Origin: Bacteroidaceae bacterium
GTDB lineage: Bacteria; Bacteroidota; Bacteroidia; Bacteroidales; Bacteroidaceae
Length of the DNA stretch: 12,380 bases
Direction: 5' to 3'
NCBI GenBank assembly: GCA_021443285.1
Contig: JABUUG010000016.1
Location: 1 to 12,380 of the forward strand
Positions 1 to 8,071 of this stretch are shown in pieces. The position numbers were made by a program, and so were the translations under genes. The notes beneath the pieces were generated by a model. That model was not told the DNA's origin and searched no databases. It worked only from the letters and a program-made list of their open reading frames with translations. The first letter of the stretch is position 1, and every line of letters begins with the position of its first letter.

Positions 1-1
1 G

Positions 2-163
2 GCGCTGAGGCAGCAGATTGCAGAGAAGGACGCCGACTACAGGAGGCTGAAGACCGCGCGGATACTGGAGGTGTCTGACGGCGATGTGGAAAGGACAAAG
101 GCACGGCTGGCAAAGCTGATACGCGATGTCAACAGGAGCATAACACTACTCAGCGACGAATAG
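2..163 (+). CDS. Small coiled-coil protein upstream of zapA (ZapB-like), 3' end only
   Basis: An open frame enters from the left edge and ends at TAG 161-163, giving the last 53 residues of a protein whose start lies outside the window. The visible part is highly charged and helical. It has heptad-like leucines and contains LKTARILEVSDGDVERTKARL, ending in an ITLLSDE tail. Short coiled-coil proteins with this kind of ending lie directly before zapA in many Bacteroidales and are usually called hypothetical or ZapB-like. By family and position it probably assists Z-ring assembly together with ZapA in the cytoplasm, but that role is inferred. The stop is 64 bases before the preferred zapA start, so the two are likely co-transcribed. 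The identification rests on resemblance and gene order, since no catalytic motif is present. Confidence 0.7.
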   Translation, partial: ALRQQIAEKDADYRRLKTARILEVSDGDVERTKARLAKLIRDVNRSITLLSDE

Positions 164-227
164 GGGCGCTCTTCCGGAGCAGGGCAGAGGTCAAATGCCC
201 TGTGGAATGAAGCTCTCTCGGCAAGCG

Positions 228-542
228 ATGAAGGAATCAGGTAAAATCACTATACGGCTGCACGTAAACGGACTCGTAATTCCCGTGATAATCAACAGGG
301 AAGACGAGCCTTACTACCGCGAGGCCGCCAAAACTATCAACAGCACGGTTGCCAACTACACGCAGATTTTCAGCGAAAAGAAGTCTGAAAGTGAGATAAT
401 GGCAATGGCAATGATAGACATAGCCCTGCGCAACGAGCAGAACAAAGTGCGCAACAGCGTGGCTTTGTATGATGATATTCTTTTGTCGCTTACTAAGGAA
501 GTCGAGGAAGTGCTGGACGAGTCCGCTTCTGCTTCGCATTAA
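228..542 (+). CDS. zapA: Cell division protein ZapA
   Basis: This predicted 104-residue protein has the layout of ZapA, a cytoplasmic FtsZ-associated protein that cross-links FtsZ filaments at midcell. Residues 5-25 (KITIRLHVNG...) form the short N-terminal beta region. The segment REDEPYYREAAKTINSTVANY follows, and then a long C-terminal helix (MAMAMIDIALRNEQNK and onwards) of the kind used for dimer and tetramer formation. Three in-frame ATGs exist, at 195, 207 and 228. I chose 228 because it gives a typical ZapA length and begins just before the first conserved strand. The start at 195 would add 11 non-conserved residues, although it has a purine-rich AGAGG a few bases upstream that could act as a ribosome site. 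The gene follows the ZapB-like gene and precedes rny, an arrangement common in Bacteroidales. Family call is firm, exact start less so. Confidence 0.88.
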   Translation: MKESGKITIRLHVNGLVIPVIINREDEPYYREAAKTINSTVANYTQIFSEKKSESEIMAMAMIDIALRNEQNKVRNSVALYDDILLSLTKEVEEVLDESASASH

Positions 543-633
543 TCCATCCGGACAGCCTGTCAGCAGTTCCCGTTATTGTTCCGTAGTAAGAATTTTTTTA
601 TTAACCAGAATATCATTTATTTAATAACAACCA

Positions 634-2175
634 ATGGATTCACTTTTGATAATAGTTCTACCCGTTGCAGCCCTTATTGTTGGGGGACTGTTGGGGTACT
701 GCCTGTTCCGCTATGTCGTGAAGGGCATTTATAACCGCACCATTGAGTCTGCCAACCAGGAGGCAGAGGTCATCAAGGAGAAGAAACTGCTTGAGGTGAA
801 GGAGAAATTCCTCAACAAGAAGCAGGAGCTCGACCAGGAGGTGCAGAGTCGTAACCAAAAGATTCAGGCGACAGAGAACCGCCTGAAGCAGAAGGACATG
901 ACGCTCAACCAGCGTGCCGACGAGCTGAACCGCCGCAAGCAGGAGCTCGACCAGATGCAGCAGAAAAACGAGAATGAGCAGAAGGTGATAGCCGTGAAGC
1001 AGGAGGAGCTCTCGAAGATGATTGAGCAGGAGCGCCTGAAGCTGGAGGAACTGTCCGGACTCACCGCCGACGAGGCACGCACAAGGCTCGTGGAAAGCCT
1101 CAAGGACGAGGCGAAGACACAGGCGGCAAGCTACATCAACGACATCATGGACGAGGCAAAGCTCAACGCCAACGCACAGGCGAAGAAGATTGTCATACAG
1201 ACCATACAGCGCACAGCCACAGAAACAGCCATAGAGAACTCCGTGAGCGTCTTCCACATAGACAACGACGAGGTGAAGGGCCGCATCATCGGACGCGAGG
1301 GCCGCAACATACGCGCACTGGAGGCTGCGGCAGGTGTGGAGATTGTAGTCGATGACACCCCTGAGGCAATCGTCATCTCCGCCTTCGACCCCATACGCCG
1401 TGAGGTGTGCCGCCTCGCCCTGCACCAGCTTGTTGCCGACGGCCGCATACACCCGGCACGCATAGAAGAGGTGGTGGCAAAGGTGAAGAAGCAGCTCGAC
1501 AACGAGATTATAGAGACGGGCAAGCGCACTGCCATCGACCTCGGCATACACGGACTCCACCCGGAGCTCGTGCGCATAGTCGGAAAGATGAAGTACCGCT
1601 CATCTTACGGACAGAACCTGCTCCAGCACGCCCGCGAGACCGCAAACCTCTGTGCCATAATGGCTTCCGAGCTGGGACTGAACCCGAAGAAGGCGAAGCG
1701 TGCCGGACTGCTGCACGACATCGGCAAGGTGCCTGACGAGGAGACAGAGCTGCCACACGCCATATACGGAGGCAAGATTGCCGCGAAATACAACGAGAAG
1801 CCCGACATCTGCAATGCAGTGGCTGCCCACCACGACGAGTGTGAGATGAACACCCTGCTCGCCCCAATCGTGCAGGTGTGCGACGCCATATCAGGCGCAA
1901 GACCAGGCGCACGCCGCGAGATAGTGGAGGCTTACATCAAGCGTCTCAACGACCTCGAGGCAATCGCGATGAGTTATCCGGGCGTTGTGAAGACCTACGC
2001 CATACAGGCAGGCCGCGAGCTCCGCGTGATAGTCGGTGCAGACAAGATGGACGACAAGCAGACAGACGCACTCAGCGGTGAGATAGCAGAGAAGATACAG
2101 AACGAGATGACATATCCCGGACAGGTGAAGATAACCGTCATCCGTGAGACACGCTCAGTAGCGTACGCAAAATAA
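634..2175 (+). CDS. rny: Ribonuclease Y, membrane-anchored endoribonuclease
   Basis: The 513-residue product has the full RNase Y architecture and usual length. A transmembrane helix at about residues 4-25 anchors it to the inner membrane. A long Lys/Glu/Gln-rich coiled coil covers about 35-190. A KH RNA-binding domain carries the [11 protein letters not shown] loop at 216-226. An HD domain (about 330-425) supplies metal ligands H332, the HD pair H361-D362 in LLHDIGK, and D417 in QVCDAIS. The family makes endonucleolytic cuts in single-stranded RNA 5' regions and starts mRNA turnover. The start at 634 places the hydrophobic helix right at the N terminus, and the bases before it are AT-rich without a Shine-Dalgarno, as usual in Bacteroidota. 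The stop TAA shares its last A with the ATG of the ABC ATPase gene (TAATG), which implies translational coupling. All key residues are present. Confidence 0.97.
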   Translation: MDSLLIIVLPVAALIVGGLLGYCLFRYVVKGIYNRTIESANQEAEVIKEKKLLEVKEKFLNKKQELDQEVQSRNQKIQATENRLKQKDMTLNQRADELNRRKQELDQMQQKNENEQKVIAVKQEELSKMIEQERLKLEELSGLTADEARTRLVESLKDEAKTQAASYINDIMDEAKLNANAQAKKIVIQTIQRTATETAIENSVSVFHIDNDEVKGRIIGREGRNIRALEAAAGVEIVVDDTPEAIVISAFDPIRREVCRLALHQLVADGRIHPARIEEVVAKVKKQLDNEIIETGKRTAIDLGIHGLHPELVRIVGKMKYRSSYGQNLLQHARETANLCAIMASELGLNPKKAKRAGLLHDIGKVPDEETELPHAIYGGKIAAKYNEKPDICNAVAAHHDECEMNTLLAPIVQVCDAISGARPGARREIVEAYIKRLNDLEAIAMSYPGVVKTYAIQAGRELRVIVGADKMDDKQTDALSGEIAEKIQNEMTYPGQVKITVIRETRSVAYAK

Positions 2176-2963
2176 TGACCGACAATTTCCTGACCGCCAC
2201 ACATATACACAAGAGCTTCGGCACGCACAAGGTGCTGGACGATGTGAGCATCGAGGTGCCTCGCGGCAGGGTGTTCGGACTGCTGGGCCCTAACGGTGCC
2301 GGCAAATCGACCCTCATACGCATCATAACGCACATCTCCATGCCCGACAGCGGCGAGGTGGTGTTCGACGGGCACAAGCTCTGCGAACAGGACATGCTCT
2401 CCATTGGCTACCTGCCCGAAGAGCGCGGACTGTACAAGAAGATGAAGGTGGGCGAGCAGGCGATATACCTCGCACGACTGAAGGGCCTCAGCAACCGTGA
2501 GGCGACAAAGCGACTGAAGCGGTGGTTCGAGAAGTTCGACATCATGCCCTGGTGGGACAAGAAGCTCGAAACGCTCTCCAAGGGTATGCAGCAGAAGGTG
2601 CAGTTCATAACCACTGTGCTGCACGAGCCGCCGCTGCTGATTTTCGACGAGCCGTTCTCCGGCTTCGACCCCGTGAACGCAGAGCTGCTGAAAAAGGAGA
2701 TACTTGAACTGCGCGACAAGGGACACACCATAATATTCTCCACACACAATATGGCGTCGGTGGAGGAGGTGTGCGACAAGATAGCTCTTGTGAACAACTC
2801 CAGGATAGTGCTTCAGGGCACTGTGGCAGAGATACAGGAGCGTTTCCAGGAGGAGAAGCGCGTGATAACGAAAGAGGTGTTCCCAACAATGAACGAGATA
2901 TTCATAAAGGTGGTGGGCGCAGAAGGTATAGACGGTAAGGAAGGAAAAGGGGGGGCACGATGA
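2175..2963 (+). CDS. ABC exporter ATP-binding subunit, NatA-like
   Basis: This 262-residue cytoplasmic ATPase powers the permease encoded next. Visible motifs are Walker A GPNGAGKST (38-46), a Q-loop region written GYLPEERGLY (78-87) as in NatA-type proteins, signature LSKGMQQ (134-140), Walker B LLIFDEP (154-160) with the D-loop FDP after it, and switch histidine H191 in STHNM. Relatives include the Na+ exporter NatA and many Bacteroidota ABC-2 ATPases, so the substrate cannot be named. The family usually runs about 300 residues with a C-terminal DUF4162 domain. Here the terminal PTMNEIFIKVVG motif follows almost directly after IQERFQEEKRVI, so most of that domain appears to be missing. The start overlaps the rny stop by one base. 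The end overlaps the permease start as ATGA at 2960-2963, directly after a run of seven G. Confidence 0.93.
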   Translation: MTDNFLTATHIHKSFGTHKVLDDVSIEVPRGRVFGLLGPNGAGKSTLIRIITHISMPDSGEVVFDGHKLCEQDMLSIGYLPEERGLYKKMKVGEQAIYLARLKGLSNREATKRLKRWFEKFDIMPWWDKKLETLSKGMQQKVQFITTVLHEPPLLIFDEPFSGFDPVNAELLKKEILELRDKGHTIIFSTHNMASVEEVCDKIALVNNSRIVLQGTVAEIQERFQEEKRVITKEVFPTMNEIFIKVVGAEGIDGKEGKGGAR

Positions 2964-4297
2964 ACAAGGTGTGGCTTATAGTGGAGCGCGAGTTCATGAC
3001 GAGGGTGCGCAAGAAGTCGTTCATACTGCTCACTGTCCTCATGCCGTTCCTTATGGTGGCGGTTGTAACCGTTCCCGCCCTGCTCGCCAATATGGACAGC
3101 GACGAGCATTTCACTGTTGGCATCATCGACAAGACGGGACTGTATGCAAAGGAGTTCAAGTCGGAGGGTAGCATGGAATATGTGCAAGTGCATGACGACC
3201 GCCCGATTGCTACTGTCACTGATGAGCTGAAGAACGGCGGCAGCCTGCTCACGCAGATACTCTATATCCCCGACACGCTGACGAATGCGAAGGACGGAGC
3301 GGCCGTGATATATTCCGTGGAGGAGACCCCGCACGAGGTGGAGAACGCCGTGAACAGCGTGCTTCGCGACAAGATACGCCACGACCGTCTCGCCTCGTAC
3401 AACATCCCGAATGTGGAGGAGATAATATCCGCCTCGAATGTGGGATTCAGCGTGAAGACAATGCGCAAGACCGACGATGGCGACAAGGAGTCGTCGGCAA
3501 TGATATCTGCCGTGATAGGCATGGTGCTCTCGCTGCTTATTTACATGTTCATCCTCTCGTATGGGTCGATGGTCATGCAGAGCGTTATGGAGGAGAAGGC
3601 AAACCGAATAGTGGAGATAATAGTATCGTCGGTGAAGCCGTGGCAGCTGATGGCGGGCAAGATTATCGGCATAGGGTTTGTGGGCATTGTCCAGATGCTG
3701 CTGTGGGGCGGCATGATGGTGTGCATCTCCGCGATTGCAGGCACATTCTATGCCACCTCTTCGCCGGAGATTGCCAACATTTCGCAGATGGCGACAACGG
3801 CAACAGCGGAGCAGATGGCACAGCTGCAGACGGTTGCCGGCAATCCCGTGCAGGAGTTCATGAAACTCGCCAGTAGCATCGACTTCACCGGAATCTTCGT
3901 GACGTTCCTTTTCTTCTTCATTGGCGGCTACCTGCTCTATGCCTCGATGTTCTGCGCCTTCGGCTCGGCGGTGAACGAGATGCAGGACTCCGCACAGTTC
4001 ACGATGCCCGTTATCCTTATTTTTGTTTTTGCGCTCTATGCCGCGATGTTCTCCATAGAGAATCCCAATGGTCCGCTGGCAGTATGGTGCTCATACATAC
4101 CGCTGACCTCACCGATAGTGATGATGGTGCGTATGCCTTTCGACGTGCCGGTATGGAGTGTGGTGCTCTCCCTGGTAATCCTCTACATCTCCGCTGCAGC
4201 AATCATACTGCTCTCGGCAAAAATATACCGCACAGGAATACTGATGTACGGTCAGAAGCCATCCTTCAAGGATTTGGCAAAGTGGCTGAGATATTGA
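2960..4297 (+). CDS. ABC-2 type exporter permease, NatB-like
   Basis: The 445-residue inner-membrane protein is the channel partner of the preceding ATPase. It has one N-terminal membrane helix (about 21-43), then an extracytoplasmic domain of about 130 residues. A cluster of predicted helices follows near 181-201, 237-260, 312-332, 349-366, 376-392 and 399-420. Just after the second helix lies MEEKANRIVEIIVSSVKP (209-226), the conserved cytoplasmic motif of NatB-like ABC-2 permeases, which is thought to contact the ATPase. Its start codon overlaps the ATPase stop by four bases, and upstream purines (AAGGAAAAGG plus the G tract) may act as the ribosome site. The pair probably acts as a dimer of each subunit. 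Proposed cargo in the family ranges from Na+ to small lipophilic or antimicrobial compounds, and nothing here decides between them. Confidence 0.92.
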   Translation: MNKVWLIVEREFMTRVRKKSFILLTVLMPFLMVAVVTVPALLANMDSDEHFTVGIIDKTGLYAKEFKSEGSMEYVQVHDDRPIATVTDELKNGGSLLTQILYIPDTLTNAKDGAAVIYSVEETPHEVENAVNSVLRDKIRHDRLASYNIPNVEEIISASNVGFSVKTMRKTDDGDKESSAMISAVIGMVLSLLIYMFILSYGSMVMQSVMEEKANRIVEIIVSSVKPWQLMAGKIIGIGFVGIVQMLLWGGMMVCISAIAGTFYATSSPEIANISQMATTATAEQMAQLQTVAGNPVQEFMKLASSIDFTGIFVTFLFFFIGGYLLYASMFCAFGSAVNEMQDSAQFTMPVILIFVFALYAAMFSIENPNGPLAVWCSYIPLTSPIVMMVRMPFDVPVWSVVLSLVILYISAAAIILLSAKIYRTGILMYGQKPSFKDLAKWLRY

Positions 4298-4333
4298 GAA
4301 TATTCTTGATTATTACTTACCTTGAGAACGCCC

Positions 4334-5197
4334 ATGAAACACCTGCTGTCAATACTGTTTGTAGTGCTTGCGGTGCTGCTTGTTTCGTGTGATGACCCTG
4401 TTTCGCAAGGAGGTGATACCAAGGGCTCCGCGCGGTTGCATATCAGCGTAAACACATTCGACTTCCTCCCCATGTCCTCCCGGACAGATGTCCGCGATGT
4501 TGCGTCGCGCCTCAGTTTCGCACTTTTTCGTGTGGGAGAGGAGAAGTCGGTTGTGAGCAAGTCGCAGCAGGCGGATGATGGAGGGTTCGGCACATTGGAC
4601 ATAAGTGCCGCTCCGGGGAAGTACATACTTGTTACCATCGCCCACAGCGGCAGCGACAACTGCACCATATCATCGCCCGCAGAGGTCAAGTTTGCGGGCA
4701 ACAAGATGACGGACACCTTCTCGTCGTGCGACACGCTGGATATTGCCGAGGGCGACCAGACCGCCACCATTATGCTGAGGCGGCGTGTGGCGATGGTGCG
4801 CCTCGTGTTGCAGGAAACACTGCCCGATGAAGCCAGACAGCTGAAATTCTACTATACGGGCGGCAGTTCAACCCTGAACCCCACCACTGGCTACGGCTGT
4901 GTAAATTCCCGCCAGACGGAAATCCTCAATGTGCCGGCTCAGGCATACACCGAGGCGAACACCGCCTATGACATATACACCCTGCCCCATGCCGACAGCG
5001 GCACACTGAAGCTGACCGTTTCCGCCCTCGATGCCGACGGCGCAACCCTTACCGACAGGACCATTCAGGACATACCTGTGAAGGTGGGGCAGATAACCCA
5101 GTACAGTGGCAGACTCTTCGGGTCAGACGGCAATGGCATAAAGGTAAGCCTGGAGATTGGTGAAACCGCATGGACACAGGCAGACTACACGTTCTGA
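4334..5197 (+). CDS. FimB/Mfa2-family fimbrial-type lipoprotein
   Basis: From ATG 4334 the product has 287 residues. An N-terminal hydrophobic signal ends in a lipobox LLVSC, so C19 should be lipidated and the mature protein (CDDPVSQGG...) tethered to a membrane. The body resembles FimB/Mfa2 proteins of Bacteroidales type V fimbriae. Key stretches are LSFALFRVGEE (60-70), FGTLDI and APGKYILVTIAH (about 85-104), NKMTDTF (123-129), the strand AMVRLVL (153-159) and KFYYTGGSSTLNPTTGYGCV (171-190). In the known families these proteins anchor or terminate fimbriae at the outer membrane. No fimbrillin gene is adjacent, so this looks like an orphan accessory or a surface lipoprotein that reuses the fold. 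An in-frame TTG at 4322 is possible, but ATG 4334 gives a cleaner lipoprotein signal. It lies 36 bases after the permease gene and may share its transcript. Confidence 0.82.
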   Translation: MKHLLSILFVVLAVLLVSCDDPVSQGGDTKGSARLHISVNTFDFLPMSSRTDVRDVASRLSFALFRVGEEKSVVSKSQQADDGGFGTLDISAAPGKYILVTIAHSGSDNCTISSPAEVKFAGNKMTDTFSSCDTLDIAEGDQTATIMLRRRVAMVRLVLQETLPDEARQLKFYYTGGSSTLNPTTGYGCVNSRQTEILNVPAQAYTEANTAYDIYTLPHADSGTLKLTVSALDADGATLTDRTIQDIPVKVGQITQYSGRLFGSDGNGIKVSLEIGETAWTQADYTF

Positions 5198-5311
5198 GCG
5201 GCGGGCCGGGTGTTCCTTAGGAGGAATCCAGAGCTGACGCTCAGGAGGCGGGGGAGTAGAGGATATAAGGACGCGGGGGCGCAGGAGTGTAGGACAGAGG
5301 TGTGGTAATTG

Positions 5312-5319
5312 TAGTTTTG
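5312..5319 (+). promoter_or_regulatory. Candidate -7 promoter element before the SLBB gene
   Basis: TAGTTTTG matches the Bacteroidota -7 consensus TAnnTTTG exactly. It sits about 113 bases before the SLBB gene start, at the border between a purine-rich and an AT-rich part of the gap. No TTTG -33 box is visible at the expected distance upstream, so this is only a half match and could be chance. Confidence 0.22.
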
Positions 5320-5374
5320 TTCCTTTTATGCAATAAAAAGGGATTTGGTGCGTTATCTATAAGAGTGTTTGTTT

Positions 5375-5408
5375 ATCCTTCTGGTGTTTACATCCTCTTG
5401 GTGTTTAT
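5375..5408 (+). repeat. Two-copy 17-base tandem repeat in the SLBB leader
   Basis: Two adjacent 17-base units, ATCCTTCTGGTGTTTAC (5375-5391) and ATCCTCTTGGTGTTTAT (5392-5408), differ at three positions. They end 24 bases before the start codon of the polysaccharide-export gene, so they lie in its likely 5' leader. Function is unknown. They could be a slippage duplication or a pair of binding sites. Confidence 0.6.
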
Positions 5409-5432
5409 TCTCAAAACAATGACAAGACTTTC

Positions 5433-8063
5433 ATGAAGAAGTTTTTTATAATATTGGCGTTATGCGTTATGGCAGTGGGTGGTGTGTCAGCCCAGTCCAT
5501 GTCAGACGAACAGGTGATGAAGATGGTGCTGAAGGAAAAGGAGCTTGGCACCAGCTCTGCGCAGATTGTTACCAAACTGATGCAGAAGGGCGTAAACATA
5601 GAGCAGATACGCCGTGTGCGCCGTAAGGCGGAACGCCTGAAGAAGAATGAGGATATGGGGGCTTCGTCGTCATCGCTGAGAGGATATGACGATGAGGACG
5701 AGGACGACCCGCGCATGAGGACGGGAAAGAACGCCCAGCAGGCGAAGAAACTGAAGGAGGAGAAGGCAAAGGCGACAAAGCAGAAGGAAAGACAATACAC
5801 GCAGAACCGACTGGAGGAAGAGCCACGCGAGAACGCGAACAAAAACAGAAACGTATATGACTACACGAACCAGGACTGGGTTGACGCGCAGGAAGAGCTT
5901 TCCGAGATAATACCGGACACCGCCCTGTGGCTTGAGAAACTGCTCGCCGAGAAGGAAATGTCGAAGAGGAAGAAGGTGTTCGGACGCGACATCTTCAACA
6001 ACGATATGCTCACTTTTGAGCCAAACCTTAACATCGCCACCCCCAAGAACTACCGCTTGGGGCCGGGCGATGCCGTGTTTATAGACGTTTACGGAGCATC
6101 GTCGAAGACCATACAGACCACCGTGTCGCCCGACGGCGTTGTTACGATAGACGGTTTCGGTCCGATAAGCGTGAGCGGACTGACAGTTGACCAGGCAAAC
6201 CAGAAGCTGCGCAGCACCCTCGGTTCGCGCTACAGCTCGTCGAAGATACGCCTGAGTGTGGGCGAGACGCGCGCCATAATGGTGAATGTCATGGGTAATG
6301 TGAAGACACCGGGAACGTTCACCGTATCGCCGTTCGCCTCCGTCTTCCATGCGCTGTACATGGCAGGCGGTGTGGACGACCTCGGCACCCTGCGCAACAT
6401 AAAGGTGTTCCGCAACAACCAGCTCGTGTCGGTTGTGGACATATACGACTACATACTGAACGGAAGGCTGACGGGCAACGTGAGGCTGGCTGACAACGAC
6501 GTGGTGATTGTCGGCGCATACGAGAGTCTGGTGAGCATTGAGGGTAAGGTGAAACGCCCGATGTACTACGAGATGAAACGCAACGAGACGCTTGCCGATG
6601 TGATAAGGTATGCCGGAGGCTTCACTGGCGATGCCTACAAGAAGACCGTCCGCCTGATACGCCGCACAGGCAGGGAGTTCTCCGTGCACAGTGTGGATGA
6701 GTTCGACATGGCGTCGTTCAGACTTACCGATGCCGACTCTATAACGGTGGATTCCATCATCTCGCGCTACTCCAACATGGTCGAGATAAAGGGTGCCGTC
6801 TTCCGTCCGGGCATGTATCAAGTGGATGGCAGCATCAACTCCGTCCGCGCGCTCCTGACTGCCGCCGAAGGTCTGAAGGAGGAGGCGTTCACGGCACATG
6901 CCGTGATGCACAGAATGAAGGACGACCGCTCGCTCGAAGCCCTGTCGGTAGATATAAAGGGCATCATGGACGGCACTGTGCCAGACATACCCCTGCGCGC
7001 CAACGACGTGCTGTTCGTGCCGACAAAGTCGGAGATGATGAAAGAGCGGACGATAAGCATACACGGCGAGGTGCATTTCCCCGGAGTGTACAAATACGCT
7101 GAAAACGAGACCATAGAGGACTTCGTGCTGCAGGCCGGCGGACTGAAGGAGACTGCCTCAACGGTGAAGGTCGATGTGTCGCGCCGAGTGTCCAATCCGA
7201 GTGCCTTGACGTCCGACTCCCTGATTGCCCGCACCTACTCGTTTGCGCTGAAGGAAGGGTTTGTCATTGACGGCGAGCCGGGCTTCCGCCTCATGCCTTT
7301 CGACGAGGTGTATGTGCGCAAGAGCCCGGGCTTCTTCAAGCAGCAGAATGTGGATGTGGAAGGAGAGGTGATGTTTGGCGGCACATACACACTGTCAACA
7401 AACAAGCAGCGCCTGTCGGACGTAATCAAGGCTGCGGGCGGCCTGACCAACATAGCCTATGCACGCGGTGCGAGACTGGAGCGTAAAATCAATGATTTTG
7501 AGCGCATCAGAATGGAAACGGTGCTGAAGAAGGCTGTTGAGGACAAGAAAAGCGACCTGCTCAAAGAGGTGATGAAGAACGGCACGAAGGTAACATACGA
7601 GGAGTTCAACAAACTGGCTGGCACGGAGAAATACGATATCGGCAACACCTACTATGTCGGCATAGAGCTTGACAAGGCGCTTCAGAATCCCGGCAGCGAG
7701 GCGGACATCATACTGCGTGAGGGCGACAGGATAGTAGTGCCGGAATATGTTTCTACTGTCAAGGTGAACGGCGAGGTGATGTATCCGAACACCGTTGGAT
7801 ATGTGAAAGGCAAGAAGGCACGCTACTACATAGACCTTGCGGGCGGCTATTCCGGCAAGGCAAAGAAGAGCAAGGCTTACATCATATACATGAACGGCCG
7901 AGTTTCCCGCCTTACAGACGGAGCAAGGCCGCAGCCGGGATGCGAAATCGTCATACCGTCGAAGAGCGCAAGCTCGATGAGTGTGGCTGAAATGATGAGC
8001 CTCGGAACGGGTGCAGCATCCATAGCGACAATGATTGCCACCATAGCCAACCTGATAAAGTAG
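5433..8063 (+). CDS. Outer-membrane polysaccharide export protein, Wza-like, six SLBB domains
   Basis: The 876-residue product is a large Bacteroidota relative of Wza, which forms the outer-membrane channel for capsule or exopolysaccharide. A signal peptide ends near GGVSA|QS (about residue 20). Next come a helical segment (MSDEQVMKMVL... to about 70), an acidic patch DDEDEDD (86-92) and a Lys/Glu-rich stretch to about 140. A polysaccharide-export domain begins at NYRLGPGDAVFIDVYG (206-221) and runs to about 277. I count six SLBB-type repeats, each starting with a G-x-V pattern, near 288, 371, 454, 545, 644 and 780, several with an AGG motif about 25 residues further on. The C terminus (about 848-876) is an Ala/Met/Ile-rich helix that could be the membrane-crossing segment, as in Wza. 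There is no lipobox, unlike E. coli Wza. Its stop is 8 bases before the sugar aminotransferase gene. Confidence 0.92.
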   Translation: MKKFFIILALCVMAVGGVSAQSMSDEQVMKMVLKEKELGTSSAQIVTKLMQKGVNIEQIRRVRRKAERLKKNEDMGASSSSLRGYDDEDEDDPRMRTGKNAQQAKKLKEEKAKATKQKERQYTQNRLEEEPRENANKNRNVYDYTNQDWVDAQEELSEIIPDTALWLEKLLAEKEMSKRKKVFGRDIFNNDMLTFEPNLNIATPKNYRLGPGDAVFIDVYGASSKTIQTTVSPDGVVTIDGFGPISVSGLTVDQANQKLRSTLGSRYSSSKIRLSVGETRAIMVNVMGNVKTPGTFTVSPFASVFHALYMAGGVDDLGTLRNIKVFRNNQLVSVVDIYDYILNGRLTGNVRLADNDVVIVGAYESLVSIEGKVKRPMYYEMKRNETLADVIRYAGGFTGDAYKKTVRLIRRTGREFSVHSVDEFDMASFRLTDADSITVDSIISRYSNMVEIKGAVFRPGMYQVDGSINSVRALLTAAEGLKEEAFTAHAVMHRMKDDRSLEALSVDIKGIMDGTVPDIPLRANDVLFVPTKSEMMKERTISIHGEVHFPGVYKYAENETIEDFVLQAGGLKETASTVKVDVSRRVSNPSALTSDSLIARTYSFALKEGFVIDGEPGFRLMPFDEVYVRKSPGFFKQQNVDVEGEVMFGGTYTLSTNKQRLSDVIKAAGGLTNIAYARGARLERKINDFERIRMETVLKKAVEDKKSDLLKEVMKNGTKVTYEEFNKLAGTEKYDIGNTYYVGIELDKALQNPGSEADIILREGDRIVVPEYVSTVKVNGEVMYPNTVGYVKGKKARYYIDLAGGYSGKAKKSKAYIIYMNGRVSRLTDGARPQPGCEIVIPSKSASSMSVAEMMSLGTGAASIATMIATIANLIK

Positions 8064-8071
8064 TCGTTGGG

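Noticed and set aside
545..560. Small inverted repeat GACAG/CTGTC after zapA
   Set aside because: The arms are five bases with a one-base loop, which cannot form a stable hairpin, and no T-run follows immediately.
543..633. Possible 6S RNA or other small RNA in the zapA-rny gap, by analogy with proteobacterial zapA neighbours
   Set aside because: The gap is only 91 bases, too short for 6S RNA, and shows no long paired stem. It also has no exact TAnnTTTG promoter word.
658..1560. Long open frame on the - strand opposite rny (300 codons)
   Set aside because: It lies fully inside rny, a clear family member. The frame is open because of rny codon bias, and the protein is a low-complexity Leu/His/Val-rich string without recognisable motifs.
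4297..4306. 10-base palindrome AGAATATTCT and a near -7 element TATTCTTG at 4301-4308 before the lipoprotein gene
   Set aside because: The palindrome is too short to be informative. The promoter-like word has one mismatch, and its TTTG partner at 4273-4276 is spaced too far (24 bases).
5670..7076. 468-codon open frame on the - strand opposite the SLBB gene
   Set aside because: The + strand gene has a signal peptide and ordered domains throughout. The antisense product is His/Val/Arg-rich with no family resemblance and no start signals, so it is a composition shadow.
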